From the NCBI RefSeq assembly GCF_006385555.1, contig NZ_CP041036.1, positions 3,844,001 to 3,908,000 of the forward strand: DNA of 64,000 nucleotides. The letters are read 5' to 3'. Each line of letters opens with the position of its first letter. The first letter of the stretch is position 1. This document shows, one piece after another, positions 36,970 through 45,581 of the stretch. This stretch comes from Shewanella polaris. Its GTDB lineage: Bacteria; Pseudomonadota; Gammaproteobacteria; Enterobacterales; Shewanellaceae. The notes under the pieces were generated by a model, which saw only the letters and a list, made by a program, of their open reading frames with translations, ran no database searches and was not told the origin of the DNA. Both the position numbers and the translations under genes were made by a program.

Positions 36970-38103
36970 CTAACTGCGCACACTAAAACGCATCATTACC
37001 GGTGCATGATCGGTACTGTCACTATCGCGTTCATAGTCAGGCCGAACAAGGTGTCTGTCAAACGTTTGATAGTTAACAATATGAGCAAGGTTTTGTTGTT
37101 GTGTGGGATTAAATTCACTCGACACCAAGATATAATCGAGCACTGAACCACTATTGCCATAGTAATGTGTCGGTTGCCTTACCGTATGAGGCTCATCATC
37201 GATTACCGATGCCGATTCGAATTCATCTTCAGCTAAGGTTGCATTGCGCTTAGTTGCGGCAATAAATAACTCATAACTGTCAAACAAACTACTTTGGTGT
37301 AATTCTGCCATTAGTGATGTTTCGCCTAGCTTAGCCAGCCCAGGGTCTTCAATGTCACTGCGAAATACTCGCAATTGATTGTTAAATGCGGCTAAGAGCT
37401 CGCTCCCCATGGTGTCATTAAAGTCGCCCATTAACATAAAGGGTTGCTGACTTTGTTGCCGTCTCATCAACATTTGATGGCACAACAACGCGGCTTCACT
37501 GCCACGTTGCAAACTTGATGCCCATCGCCCAAGTACTTGTCTTGCTACAAAATCAGCTCCGCCATGTAGACCGCTGTGACTAATATCATCACGACTAACA
37601 CCACTTCGCTTGGACTTAAGGTGAATAACATAACAATCGCATGGGCCAAAAATGGGAAACTGTATCGTGGCTCGAAGTGGTTTCCGACTAAAAGCAAATG
37701 TCTCAGCTAAACCTAATTGAGTTACCCACTGCGGATCAGGAATGACATTGGCAGAATCGATAATAGGATACTTTGAAGCTATGGCTACCACAGGGCTGCG
37801 ATACACATAGTCACTGACCACCTCGGGTAAATCTAACGCCACAAAATACTCATAACCCAACGACTTTGTCAGTGTAGCTAATGCGTCGGGACTAAATACT
37901 TCTTGAAAACCGATAACATCGGGTTGGTTTTGCTCAATAAAATCACTTAACCAAGCACGCTTTTTTAGCCATTGTTTGTCGCTATAGATATTTTCAAAGT
38001 CGTAGTAGGCGTAAGGCGGTTCAATAAAGTTAAATAAATTTATGCTCACTACACTGAATGTAAGCGCTGGTGATGAAGTAGAAGATGTGCTGTTAACTTG
38101 CAA
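36970..38103 (-). CDS. Endonuclease/exonuclease/phosphatase-family hydrolase
   Basis: The EEP fold is clear: VVSINLFNF near residue 18, PDVIGFQEVFSP with the metal Glu (~68), MLMGDFNDTMGS (~225), LDYILVSSEF and the terminal DHAPVMMRF with the catalytic Asp-His. There is no signal peptide, so it is probably cytosolic. Substrates of the family range from DNA to phosphoinositides and cannot be decided here. The start is TTG at 38103 with GGGAA upstream; an internal GTG near VVSIN is an alternative. Confidence 0.85.
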   Translation of the reverse strand: MQVNSTSSTSSPALTFSVVSINLFNFIEPPYAYYDFENIYSDKQWLKKRAWLSDFIEQNQPDVIGFQEVFSPDALATLTKSLGYEYFVALDLPEVVSDYVYRSPVVAIASKYPIIDSANVIPDPQWVTQLGLAETFAFSRKPLRATIQFPIFGPCDCYVIHLKSKRSGVSRDDISHSGLHGGADFVARQVLGRWASSLQRGSEAALLCHQMLMRRQQSQQPFMLMGDFNDTMGSELLAAFNNQLRVFRSDIEDPGLAKLGETSLMAELHQSSLFDSYELFIAATKRNATLAEDEFESASVIDDEPHTVRQPTHYYGNSGSVLDYILVSSEFNPTQQQNLAHIVNYQTFDRHLVRPDYERDSDSTDHAPVMMRFSVRS

Positions 38104-38329
38104 AATATGTTGTTCCCAATAAAACCTTCATCAAGGGTACTGACAACATTATGGTTTGTCGAATATAACCGTTGAATTTAACAGCCTCAAAAATAACTGA
38201 ACCGAAAGACACTGGCCTACGTAATGTATCAATATACCGTCTACTAGATAATCGATTAGAGAACCTGTTAGATAACGACTAATTTAGCAAATCTTATACA
38301 GCCAATGTAATCCCCCAGTAGTACCTTTT

Positions 38330-38361
38330 GGCTTATCCCTCACCCTGATAAGCCATTTTTT
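38330..38361 (+). terminator. Orphan rightward terminator
   Basis: GGCTTATC (38330-38337) and GATAAGCC (38347-38354), followed by ATTTTTTT, form a good rightward terminator. No rightward gene precedes it; the neighbour on the left is transcribed leftward. It therefore ends a short unannotated RNA or attenuates the CIA30 gene. The rest of the 38104-38415 gap shows nothing else clear. Confidence 0.8.
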
Positions 38362-38415
38362 TACATTGTGCGTTATCTCGAAAATAGTACGCTAGTTATA
38401 ATTAATGGGTTTATA

Positions 38416-39024
38416 ATGACATCAATAAATAGACACAAAATTCGCCTGAATCAGGCCATAAAAACAACCATATTGGTTGCTGGTTTTATGTCCCTTATTA
38501 GCCAGCCCGCATGGAGTACAAGTGAGGAAAATATGCTATTTCACTTTACCGATGTAAGTCACTTTACAAAATGGAATATCAATAATGACACTGTAATGGG
38601 TGGCGTCTCACAAAGCCAAGTCAGCATTGATGGCCAACAAAACTTGCTATTATTTACGGGTTCGGTTTCATTAGAAAATAATGGTGGATTTGCGTCTACA
38701 GAATCAATATTAACATCTCAAATAACAACAGCATCATTACTGACCCTCGTCGTTAAAGGTGATGGAAAAACTTATCAAATTCGCCTAAAAACACCGAGTT
38801 TATCGAATGGTGAAGCCTATGTAGCTAATTTTACCACTCGTGTAGACACAATCACTCAACATGCTTTTACCGCCGCGGACTTTACTGTCAGCTTTAGAGG
38901 GCGATCGGTCGCAAATGCACCAGAACTACATTTTGAAGATATTGATAGAATTGGTTTTTTAGTCGCCCAAAAACAACAAGGCCCATTTGCAATTGAATTA
39001 CACTCTATTCAATTCGACAGATAA
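38416..39024 (+). CDS. CIA30-family exported protein
   Basis: After a signal sequence (~residues 10-38, ending QPAWS) the protein contains a single CIA30 (complex I intermediate-associated protein 30) beta-sandwich domain: WNINNDTVMGGVSQSQV, LLFTGSVSLENNGGFAS and a closing strand FAIELHSIQF. In mitochondria CIA30 is a complex I assembly factor; the bacterial role is unknown. I take ATG 38416; an upstream in-frame GTG at 38368 would overlap the terminator's downstream flank. The stop codon is the first unit of a 7-bp tandem repeat. Confidence 0.82.
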   Translation: MTSINRHKIRLNQAIKTTILVAGFMSLISQPAWSTSEENMLFHFTDVSHFTKWNINNDTVMGGVSQSQVSIDGQQNLLLFTGSVSLENNGGFASTESILTSQITTASLLTLVVKGDGKTYQIRLKTPSLSNGEAYVANFTTRVDTITQHAFTAADFTVSFRGRSVANAPELHFEDIDRIGFLVAQKQQGPFAIELHSIQFDR

Positions 39025-39055
39025 GCATTAAGCATTAAGCATTAAGCATTAAGCA
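39022..39055. repeat. 7-bp tandem repeat TAAGCAT, 4.9 copies
   Basis: Four complete TAAGCAT units and a six-base remainder start exactly at the TAA stop of the CIA30 gene and end 14 bases before the next start codon. Repeats of this size are prone to slippage. Confidence 0.95.
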
Positions 39056-39069
39056 AGTAAGGGTATTCA

Positions 39070-39672
39070 TTGAATTTACCAATGCAAATAAAAGGCATTA
39101 TTTTTGACTTAGACGGCACCTTAGTTGAATCCAGTTTGGACTTTGATTTAATTCGTCAGCAAATTGGTTGTCCTCAAGCCATTGATCTACTTAAATACGT
39201 CGACAGTTTAAATTGCAAAACAACTCAAGCCAAAGCAAACCAAGTTATTCTTGATCATGAATACCAAGATGCAATAAATGCTAAACCCATTAAAGGCATG
39301 ACAGAGTTAATTAATGCTATTGAAGTGGCTAAATTACCCACCGCCATAGTGACTCGTAATAGCCTTGCGGCTAGTGACATGAAGATTAAAAAAAATAATA
39401 TTGCCATCGACCATGTGCTCACTAGAGAAGATTATCCAGCAAAACCCGCACCCGATGCACTACTGGCAATAGCCTCGCAATGGGAAATTGCCCCACAATA
39501 TATTATGTATGTTGGCGATTACTTATACGACATTCAAGCGGCCAATAATGCTGGCATGATCGCCTGCTTAATTACCCATGGCATTGAAAACCGTTATCAA
39601 GCATTAGCAGATATTGTTATTGATGAGCTAAGTCAACTGCTGCCATTACTGACTCCAACTGAAAAGTGTTAG
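39070..39672 (+). CDS. HAD-superfamily phosphatase
   Basis: A 200-residue HAD subfamily IA hydrolase. Motif I is IIFDLDGTLVE (nucleophile Asp ~14), motif II is TAIVTRNS, motif III lies in PAKPAPDALL with the Lys, and motif IV is YVGDYLYDI. It is similar to phosphoglycolate phosphatases and nucleotidases; the substrate is not known. TTG 39070 with TAAGGG six bases upstream is preferred to ATG 39082. A 7-bp repeat separates it from the CIA30 gene. Confidence 0.88.
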   Translation: MNLPMQIKGIIFDLDGTLVESSLDFDLIRQQIGCPQAIDLLKYVDSLNCKTTQAKANQVILDHEYQDAINAKPIKGMTELINAIEVAKLPTAIVTRNSLAASDMKIKKNNIAIDHVLTREDYPAKPAPDALLAIASQWEIAPQYIMYVGDYLYDIQAANNAGMIACLITHGIENRYQALADIVIDELSQLLPLLTPTEKC

Positions 39673-39704
39673 TCACATAAATCAAATAATAGTATGAGAA
39701 CAAT

Positions 39705-39920
39705 ATGAACCGATTTCACCCAAAGAAATTACTCCACAGTAAATGGACTAAGATTGAGGTTATTAACAAGCTCAAACATTTTAGCATCATAAAAGTGGAA
39801 TATGACGAGCAAAAAAATGTCATTGAATGCATTATTCGTGCAGAAATGAATACACAAGAGTTTGCAGTAGACTGGCACGATCTAAAAGATTCACAACAGT
39901 GGAAAATGGGCTGGCAATAA
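39705..39920 (+). CDS. TIGR02450-family Trp-rich protein
   Basis: A 71-residue basic protein. It opens NRFHPKKLLHSKWTKIE, then KHFSIIKVEYDEQKNVIECIIRAEM and ends DWHDLKDSQQWKMGWQ, which fits the small Trp-rich family TIGR02450. The family function is unknown. It starts 32 bases after the HAD gene and is probably cotranscribed. Confidence 0.88.
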   Translation: MNRFHPKKLLHSKWTKIEVINKLKHFSIIKVEYDEQKNVIECIIRAEMNTQEFAVDWHDLKDSQQWKMGWQ

Positions 39921-39939
39921 ATGGAAACCAGCCGCCTAA

Positions 39940-40968
39940 CTACAGCCCAAATCGGGTTGCTTCAAAACGATTTAACAACCGATGCACCAAATAACACAGC
40001 AATAATGTCGCCACTATCGCTACTAAAATGCTACTGATACGATATAAGGCACTAAACACTAAGTCATTGTTTGGGGTTAAATATTGGCCAAACAAGATTC
40101 CTAAGGTGGTCATGGCACCAAAGCCGACCCCGGAACCGCTAGCCTCTCTAACATGCACTTGGCTAAATAGCATTAAGCCTATCCATAACAGTGGTATCAC
40201 AAAAATTAATAATCCAGACCAATCATACAGCAAGCCTTGGCCAACTAAGCCAAACGTCACCCCAAATAAAGTGCCAATAGCACGTTTTCGAGCATAGCCA
40301 AGCGCACCATTCCAATGCATCGGAAATAACAATAATAACGTAGTGGCTTGAGCCGACATAGAATCTCGTAAGTTAAACACCTGAAATACTAAAAATGATG
40401 CCGTTGCAATGGATGCTCCAAGCAACGCTTCGTGGCGCATTCGATTAGGTGCTTTAACTACTGCCGCCATCGATGCTCTGGGCTCAACATCTGGCCATAA
40501 TGCAGTCACGGCGTAAGCAATGATGACTGAAGTAACCGTTGCCCAAAAGTTACTGAAAATAAGGTTGTTAATATCAACACTAGGATAACTGGCAAAGTGC
40601 AGCATAATACTTAAACTGATTACTCCGTTTGCACCGAATAGAAATAAATTGCCACGCGACATTGCCGCAAACCGATACAAAAAAAGTGCAAAAACAATGG
40701 GTAATATCATTCCTGGATGAGAGCCAAATAAACCACCAACAATACCGACTTCAATGCCTGCCATTACTGCCGATGCCAACAATTGTCGCATAGCATGGGC
40801 ATTCATTACAGGCACCAAACCCAATAACAACATTGGCGTTACGGTAAAAAAGACTCCATTGCTCAAGTCGAAAAACTTACATATTGCAAACCCTAGCGTT
40901 GCGCCCGTTGCAATGCGTAAACATTGACGAAAATCATTTGCTGTCAAAGGGCTATGACGTAATAACAT
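39940..40968 (-). CDS. DUF2955/FUSC-like efflux membrane protein
   Basis: A 342-residue membrane protein with about ten helices in two repeats of roughly five, as in the membrane halves of AaeB/FUSC efflux proteins. The cytosolic loop GYARKRAIGTLFGVTFGLVGQ is typical of the superfamily. It is the distal gene of the slyA-hlyD-DUF2955 cluster, with 170 bases between it and hlyD. Together with the HlyD protein it probably exports aromatic acids or similar toxic compounds; the substrate is inferred. Confidence 0.85.
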   Translation of the reverse strand: MLLRHSPLTANDFRQCLRIATGATLGFAICKFFDLSNGVFFTVTPMLLLGLVPVMNAHAMRQLLASAVMAGIEVGIVGGLFGSHPGMILPIVFALFLYRFAAMSRGNLFLFGANGVISLSIMLHFASYPSVDINNLIFSNFWATVTSVIIAYAVTALWPDVEPRASMAAVVKAPNRMRHEALLGASIATASFLVFQVFNLRDSMSAQATTLLLLFPMHWNGALGYARKRAIGTLFGVTFGLVGQGLLYDWSGLLIFVIPLLWIGLMLFSQVHVREASGSGVGFGAMTTLGILFGQYLTPNNDLVFSALYRISSILVAIVATLLLCYLVHRLLNRFEATRFGL

Positions 40969-41138
40969 CTAAAATACCTACGGCGTTGGAGAAAAAACAC
41001 ACAAAACTAATATTAATATTTTGCTATAGAAGCAGATAAACAACAAAAAGGAAGTCATACATTATTACGGATTGGCAAAATGGTATTTAAATTTAATACC
41101 AATTAATCAACAACTAAACGCATATATTAATCATTCAT

Positions 41139-42209
41139 TTAGTATATATAATGCAGCACACTCACAGCCTTGATTTGCAGCTTTGCAAGCAAACCAAGCA
41201 GAATACTATTTGGCACTAATTGCACGGTTGCACGCGCCCCAGCAGGCAATGTATTGATGGCTTGTTGATCAAGTTCAAGGTGTAAACGTAATCGCTGAGC
41301 ATCACGCACCCAACGAACAGAATCCTGTGGTGAAGCTAAACGACCGTTAGCTTCAAATTGCCCAGCGCTAACGCCAGCATCTACGGTACTGACTTTAGCA
41401 GGATATAAACGCCCAGGTTGACCATCAAAGGTAATATAAGCCGTTGATTGCGGCTTTATGCCTCTTAGGCTTTTTTCTCTAAAGTCAGCAATAATATCCA
41501 CTTTCTCTGATACTACGGCCAATAACGGCTGGCCAATTGTCGCAAAACTACCTACTTTCAGCTGTAAGTTAGTTACCACGCCACTTTGATCTGCACGAAT
41601 TTGGGTATAAGACAGGTTTAACTCAGCTTGAGCTAAGTGGTTTTGAGCTTGGCGCACTTTTAAATTATCTTTACCATCACGTCCACGACTTACGGTTAAT
41701 TTAACTAATCGGGCTTTAGCGGCAAGTAAATTTGCCTCCGCTGTTGCTGCATCACTTTCAGTTTGATCTTTTAACTGCTGAGATACGCCCCTAGTAGCAT
41801 AAAGCGTATCGATACGGGTTGCTTCGCTGCGCTTTTGTTGGGAACTGCTTAGGTTGGCTTTTACATCTGCCTGAGCAGCTACAATGGCAGCATCCAGTTC
41901 CGCATTATCTTGTTCTGCCTGTTCTAAGGCTAATGTGGCTTGTTCAACGGCCAGCTCATATGAGGCTGAATCGATTTTAAATAATACATCCCCCTTAGCA
42001 ACCACTTGGTTATTTTCAACCTCAATCGAAGCAATTTTACCGCTAACTTGTGGGGTTACTTTCGTCACCATTCGTGTCGCCATAGCTTGAGGCGTCATAG
42101 GGATAACGGCGTCGGCAAACATAAAATAACCAAATACCAGTACAAACATAATAATGGATATTTTAACGAGTCGAGCAAATTGTTGGTCTGGAGTCATATT
42201 ATTTCTCAT
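41139..42209 (-). CDS. HlyD/EmrA-family efflux adaptor
   Basis: The protein has one N-terminal membrane anchor (~residues 15-35), a lipoyl-like domain (TPQVSGKIASIEVENNQVVAKGDVLFKIDS), a long alpha hairpin rich in Ala, Gln and Glu (~90-205), the second lipoyl half with LSYTQIRADQSGVVTNLQLKVG, and a beta-barrel. It is a periplasmic adaptor linking an inner-membrane pump to an outer-membrane channel. Its start overlaps the slyA stop by 4 bases (ATGA). Confidence 0.92.
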   Translation of the reverse strand: MRNNMTPDQQFARLVKISIIMFVLVFGYFMFADAVIPMTPQAMATRMVTKVTPQVSGKIASIEVENNQVVAKGDVLFKIDSASYELAVEQATLALEQAEQDNAELDAAIVAAQADVKANLSSSQQKRSEATRIDTLYATRGVSQQLKDQTESDAATAEANLLAAKARLVKLTVSRGRDGKDNLKVRQAQNHLAQAELNLSYTQIRADQSGVVTNLQLKVGSFATIGQPLLAVVSEKVDIIADFREKSLRGIKPQSTAYITFDGQPGRLYPAKVSTVDAGVSAGQFEANGRLASPQDSVRWVRDAQRLRLHLELDQQAINTLPAGARATVQLVPNSILLGLLAKLQIKAVSVLHYIY

Positions 42210-42691
42210 TCAGGGATTTTGTGGTCTGATTCAGTGTTCTTATGCAGCGCCGAGAGGGCGTTATCACTGATCAGACTAATGATACGTTCAAACTCACTTA
42301 ATTCTTGGGTGCTAATGCCCGCCAATAAATCACGACGAACTGACATAATGCGACCTTCCATTTGTTTAAGCATGCCGAGACCTTCTGGGGTTAAACACAC
42401 AATACGGGCACGCTTATCGGTCTCGCAGCAGCGGCGTTGTACATATCCTTGCTCTTCTAGCTGACTAAGGGTGCGCATTAGCGAAGGCAGTTCAATCTCT
42501 AAAGCATGAGCAAGCACCTTTTGGCTTACGTTGTCACCTAAACGTAATAGCTTCCATAATGCAGTCCAACGAGGATGAGTGAGACCAAGGGGGATTAATT
42601 CTGCATCCGCTGCAGTGCGCCATAAACGATGCAATCGCCCTAAGTTCTCAGCAAGAGAAAGTTCTTTTAATCGTTCTAATTCTTTATTCAT
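42206..42691 (-). CDS. slyA: MarR/SlyA-family transcription regulator
   Basis: A 161-residue winged-helix regulator. The block LGRLHRLWRTAADAELIPLGLTHPRW and LVEEL-like helices match SlyA/HosA: recognition helix in VLAHALEIELPSLMRTLSQL and wing in RRCCETDKRARIVCLT. It is the first gene of the efflux operon, and two TTAGCAYGCTAA sites lie 17-55 bases upstream, almost identical to the SlyA consensus TTAGCAAGCTAA. It is therefore probably an autorepressor released by a small aromatic ligand. The neighbouring cysteines in the wing are unusual and could be redox-sensitive. Confidence 0.9.
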   Translation of the reverse strand: MNKELERLKELSLAENLGRLHRLWRTAADAELIPLGLTHPRWTALWKLLRLGDNVSQKVLAHALEIELPSLMRTLSQLEEQGYVQRRCCETDKRARIVCLTPEGLGMLKQMEGRIMSVRRDLLAGISTQELSEFERIISLISDNALSALHKNTESDHKIPE

Positions 42692-42707
42692 AATGGATTG
42701 TCACTTA

Positions 42708-42746
42708 CTTAGCATGCTAAGCATTATAACTACTTAGCACGCTAAG
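42708..42746 (-). promoter_or_regulatory. Two SlyA/MarR-type operators
   Basis: CTTAGCATGCTAAG (42708-42721) and CTTAGCACGCTAAG (42733-42746) repeat with a 25-base centre spacing. Both extend on the flanks (ACTTAGC...; ...GCTAAGTA). Confidence 0.88.
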
Positions 42747-42979
42747 TAAATAGTAGCGCGTATAAACTTAACCATAAGCCGCAAATTAAACCAACTGCTT
42801 ACTAGTTAACCCATGAAAAATCCTATAAATAAACTCCATATCAATTGCATAATTCGCTGTAAAAAAATCCTGAAAGATCAATACCCCTTAATAACTCAAT
42901 AGTCGTGATAAACAACCATCGATATAAATGGCCAAGCCTATTATTTAATCGAATGTGATCAACGTCACGATAATAGATT

Positions 42980-43032
42980 GTTATTATGACACCACAGTCT
43001 AAATGACAACGCTAGCACACTGTCATTTAGAC
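42980..43032 (+). promoter_or_regulatory. Three GT-N7-AC sites for NorR
   Basis: GTTATTATGAC (42980-42990), GTCTAAATGAC (42997-43007) and GTCATTTAGAC (43022-43032) all match the NorR core GT-N7-AC. The last two form a large inverted repeat, AGTCTAAATGACA then TGTCATTTAGAC. The number of sites and their distance of 67-120 bases before the -24 element agree with the E. coli norV enhancer. Confidence 0.8.
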
Positions 43033-43098
43033 ACTGTGATTTAAAAAGAAAAACAAATAACCCTTTAAATAACAATAACTTAAATATTTAAAAATAGT

Positions 43099-43114
43099 TG
43101 GCACGACTTATGTA
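43099..43114 (+). promoter_or_regulatory. Sigma-54 promoter of the nitric oxide reductase gene
   Basis: TGGCACGACTTATGTA has a perfect -24 element (TTGGCACG with the preceding T) and the correct spacing; the -12 is weak (ATGTA for TTGCA). It lies 45 bases before the start codon. Confidence 0.72.
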
Positions 43115-43159
43115 TTGTCAGATTAACTGTATCAAAATGACTTTGCGCTAAGAGGACTC

Positions 43160-45442
43160 ATGAGCAAAAACAAACTTATCGGCATTGCACTACTCATCGT
43201 GCTAGTTGCTTCCTTCACTGTATTACTCAGTTTAGGCAGCGGCATATATCGAGAAAAACCGCCTATTCCAACGGCTTTTACTGACACCAGTGGCCAACCT
43301 ATATTTACCAAAAATGATATTGAACAAGGTCAACTCGTTTGGCGTTCAATGGGTGGTCATCAGTTAGGATCAATTTGGGGACATGGTTCTTATGTTGCGC
43401 CAGACTGGACCGCTGATTGGTTACATCGTGAAGCTCAAGCTTGGTTGTCGATCACCGCAAACGATCGTTATAACCGCGATTTCACTGAACTCGATTCAGA
43501 ACAGCAAGCCGGTTTAGAGAAAGGCTTGAGAGATGATATTCGCCATAACACAGTGGTCAAAGGTCCTGGGGATGAAACTCACGTCACACTGTCAAATACC
43601 CGAATTGCGGCAATCAATGAAGTGACTAAGCACTATTTATCCTTATTTGGTGATGATCCAGCATTGAGTTCATTACGTGAACAATATGCAATGAAGGAAG
43701 GCACGATTACTGATGCTGAACATCGTGAGTTGTTAAATGCTTTCCTCTTTTGGGGCGCATGGGCTGCTGTAACAGAACGCCCTGGATATGATTATACTTA
43801 CACCAATAACTGGCCGTATGATCCACAAATTGGCAACGTACCCACTTCTGATAATATTGTTTGGTCAGTGTTAAGTCTTGTATCATTGCTTCTTGGTATT
43901 GGTATGTTGGCTTGGCATCACGCCACCTGCAAAGAAGAACCATTGCCAGAACCAGCTAAAGGTGACCCATTATTTTTTACTAAACCTACGCCATCACAAA
44001 AAGCGGTCGGAAAGTATTTTGTTACAGCAATAGGACTGTTTTTACTGCAAATATTAGTGGGTGGAATTACAGCGCATTACGCAGTTGAAGGCCAAGATTT
44101 TTATGGTTTACCATTATCTGAAATTCTGCCTTATTCAGTTACCCGAACTTGGCATACTCAGCTAGCCGTATTTTGGATTGCCACAGCATGGTTAGGCACA
44201 GGATTATATATTGCCCCTGCACTATCAGGGTACGAACCTAAGTATCAACGCTTAGGTGTAAACGTTCTTTGGGTTGCGTTAGTTGTTATCGTTCTGGGTT
44301 CTATGGCTGGTGAATGGATTGGGGTACAGCAATACTTTGACCTAGACATGAACTATTTATTCGGACATCAAGGATATGAGTACATTGATTTAGGACGTGT
44401 TTGGCAAATATTATTGTTTGTAGGCCTATTAATATGGACAGGGTTAATTACTGCAGCTATGCGCCCAGCATTAAAAGTTAATAGTGACATATTACCGGCA
44501 ATTTGGATCCTGTATGCCTCTTGTGTGGCTATCGGTCTATTTTATGGTGCAGGCCTATTTATGGGTAAACACTCAAACCTCGCTATAGCTGAATACTGGC
44601 GCTGGTGGGTAGTGCACTTATGGGTAGAAGGCTTCTTTGAAACATTTGCAACTGCCGTTATCGCATTAATGTTAGTTCGTTTAGGCCTCATCCGTGCACG
44701 CAGTGCCAACGGAGCGGTATTGTTCACAACCGTGGTATTTTTAACTGGCGGCTTAATTGGCACTCTACATCACTTATACTTTACCGGTACCCAAACCTCA
44801 GTCATTGCTTGGGGAGCAATATTCTCAGCACTTGAAGTTGTGCCATTAGCATTAATTGGTTTTGAAGCAGTGGAAACCTATCGTTTACGTAAAGCAAGTC
44901 CGTGGATGGAGCGTTATCACTGGGTCATTATGTTCTTTGTGGCCACTTCTTTCTGGAACTTAATTGGTGCAGGTGTATTAGGTTTCTTAATTAACCCACC
45001 AATATCGCTCTATTTTATCCAAGGGTTAAACACTACAGCGACACATTCTCATGGTGCATTTATGGGCGTGTACGGTATGTTAGGCATAGGGCTAATGCTA
45101 TTCTGTCTGCGTGGCTTAACAGGCGATATGCAATGGAACCATAAATACCTTAAAGGGGCATTCTGGACCTTAAATATTGGCTTAGCCGCAATGCTGTTTA
45201 TGTCATTACTACCTGTTGGTATCGTGCAGTTTTTTGCGGTCATCGACCACGGTTATTGGTATGCCCGTTCTCCTGCAGTGATCCACAGCGACTTAGTGGA
45301 AAGCCTTGTATGGACGCGAATGTTTGGTGACATTATCTTCAGTATCGGTGGATTGTTGATGGCAGCGTTCTTATTTGACATCATCAAGAAAGCCATTGTT
45401 AGCAAAAGCGTTAAAGCAAAACAAGCGGCTGCACTAGCGTAA
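43160..45442 (+). CDS. norB: Quinol-dependent nitric oxide reductase
   Basis: A 760-residue single-subunit qNOR that reduces NO to N2O with quinol. The N-terminal helix and soluble extension (residues ~1-220, with FTKNDIEQGQLVWRSMGGHQLGSIWGHGSYVAPDW) replace NorC, followed by a twelve-helix NorB core. Haem and FeB histidines lie in TRTWHTQLAVFWI, WWVVHLWVEGFFE, LIGTLHHLYFTG and TATHSHGAFMGVYG. It has no haem c motif, so it takes electrons from quinol. GAGG precedes ATG 43160. It is followed by a terminator and norR. Confidence 0.95.
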   Translation: MSKNKLIGIALLIVLVASFTVLLSLGSGIYREKPPIPTAFTDTSGQPIFTKNDIEQGQLVWRSMGGHQLGSIWGHGSYVAPDWTADWLHREAQAWLSITANDRYNRDFTELDSEQQAGLEKGLRDDIRHNTVVKGPGDETHVTLSNTRIAAINEVTKHYLSLFGDDPALSSLREQYAMKEGTITDAEHRELLNAFLFWGAWAAVTERPGYDYTYTNNWPYDPQIGNVPTSDNIVWSVLSLVSLLLGIGMLAWHHATCKEEPLPEPAKGDPLFFTKPTPSQKAVGKYFVTAIGLFLLQILVGGITAHYAVEGQDFYGLPLSEILPYSVTRTWHTQLAVFWIATAWLGTGLYIAPALSGYEPKYQRLGVNVLWVALVVIVLGSMAGEWIGVQQYFDLDMNYLFGHQGYEYIDLGRVWQILLFVGLLIWTGLITAAMRPALKVNSDILPAIWILYASCVAIGLFYGAGLFMGKHSNLAIAEYWRWWVVHLWVEGFFETFATAVIALMLVRLGLIRARSANGAVLFTTVVFLTGGLIGTLHHLYFTGTQTSVIAWGAIFSALEVVPLALIGFEAVETYRLRKASPWMERYHWVIMFFVATSFWNLIGAGVLGFLINPPISLYFIQGLNTTATHSHGAFMGVYGMLGIGLMLFCLRGLTGDMQWNHKYLKGAFWTLNIGLAAMLFMSLLPVGIVQFFAVIDHGYWYARSPAVIHSDLVESLVWTRMFGDIIFSIGGLLMAAFLFDIIKKAIVSKSVKAKQAAALA

Positions 45443-45472
45443 TCTAATCGATAAACATGTGTTGATGAATAT

Positions 45473-45501
45473 CACAAAGGGGCCTTCTGGCCCCTTTTGT
45501 G
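45473..45501 (+). terminator. Terminator after norB
   Basis: CAAAGGGGCC-TTCT-GGCCCCTTTTG is a GC-rich stem with a short T tract, 30 bases after the norB stop. norR therefore probably has its own promoter. Confidence 0.85.
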
Positions 45502-45581
45502 CAAACAATTTATCCTTTACCCTTGTTGTTATATTTACACTTGTCATAATGACACCACCTTGTTGTTAATTGGAGTTTGAC

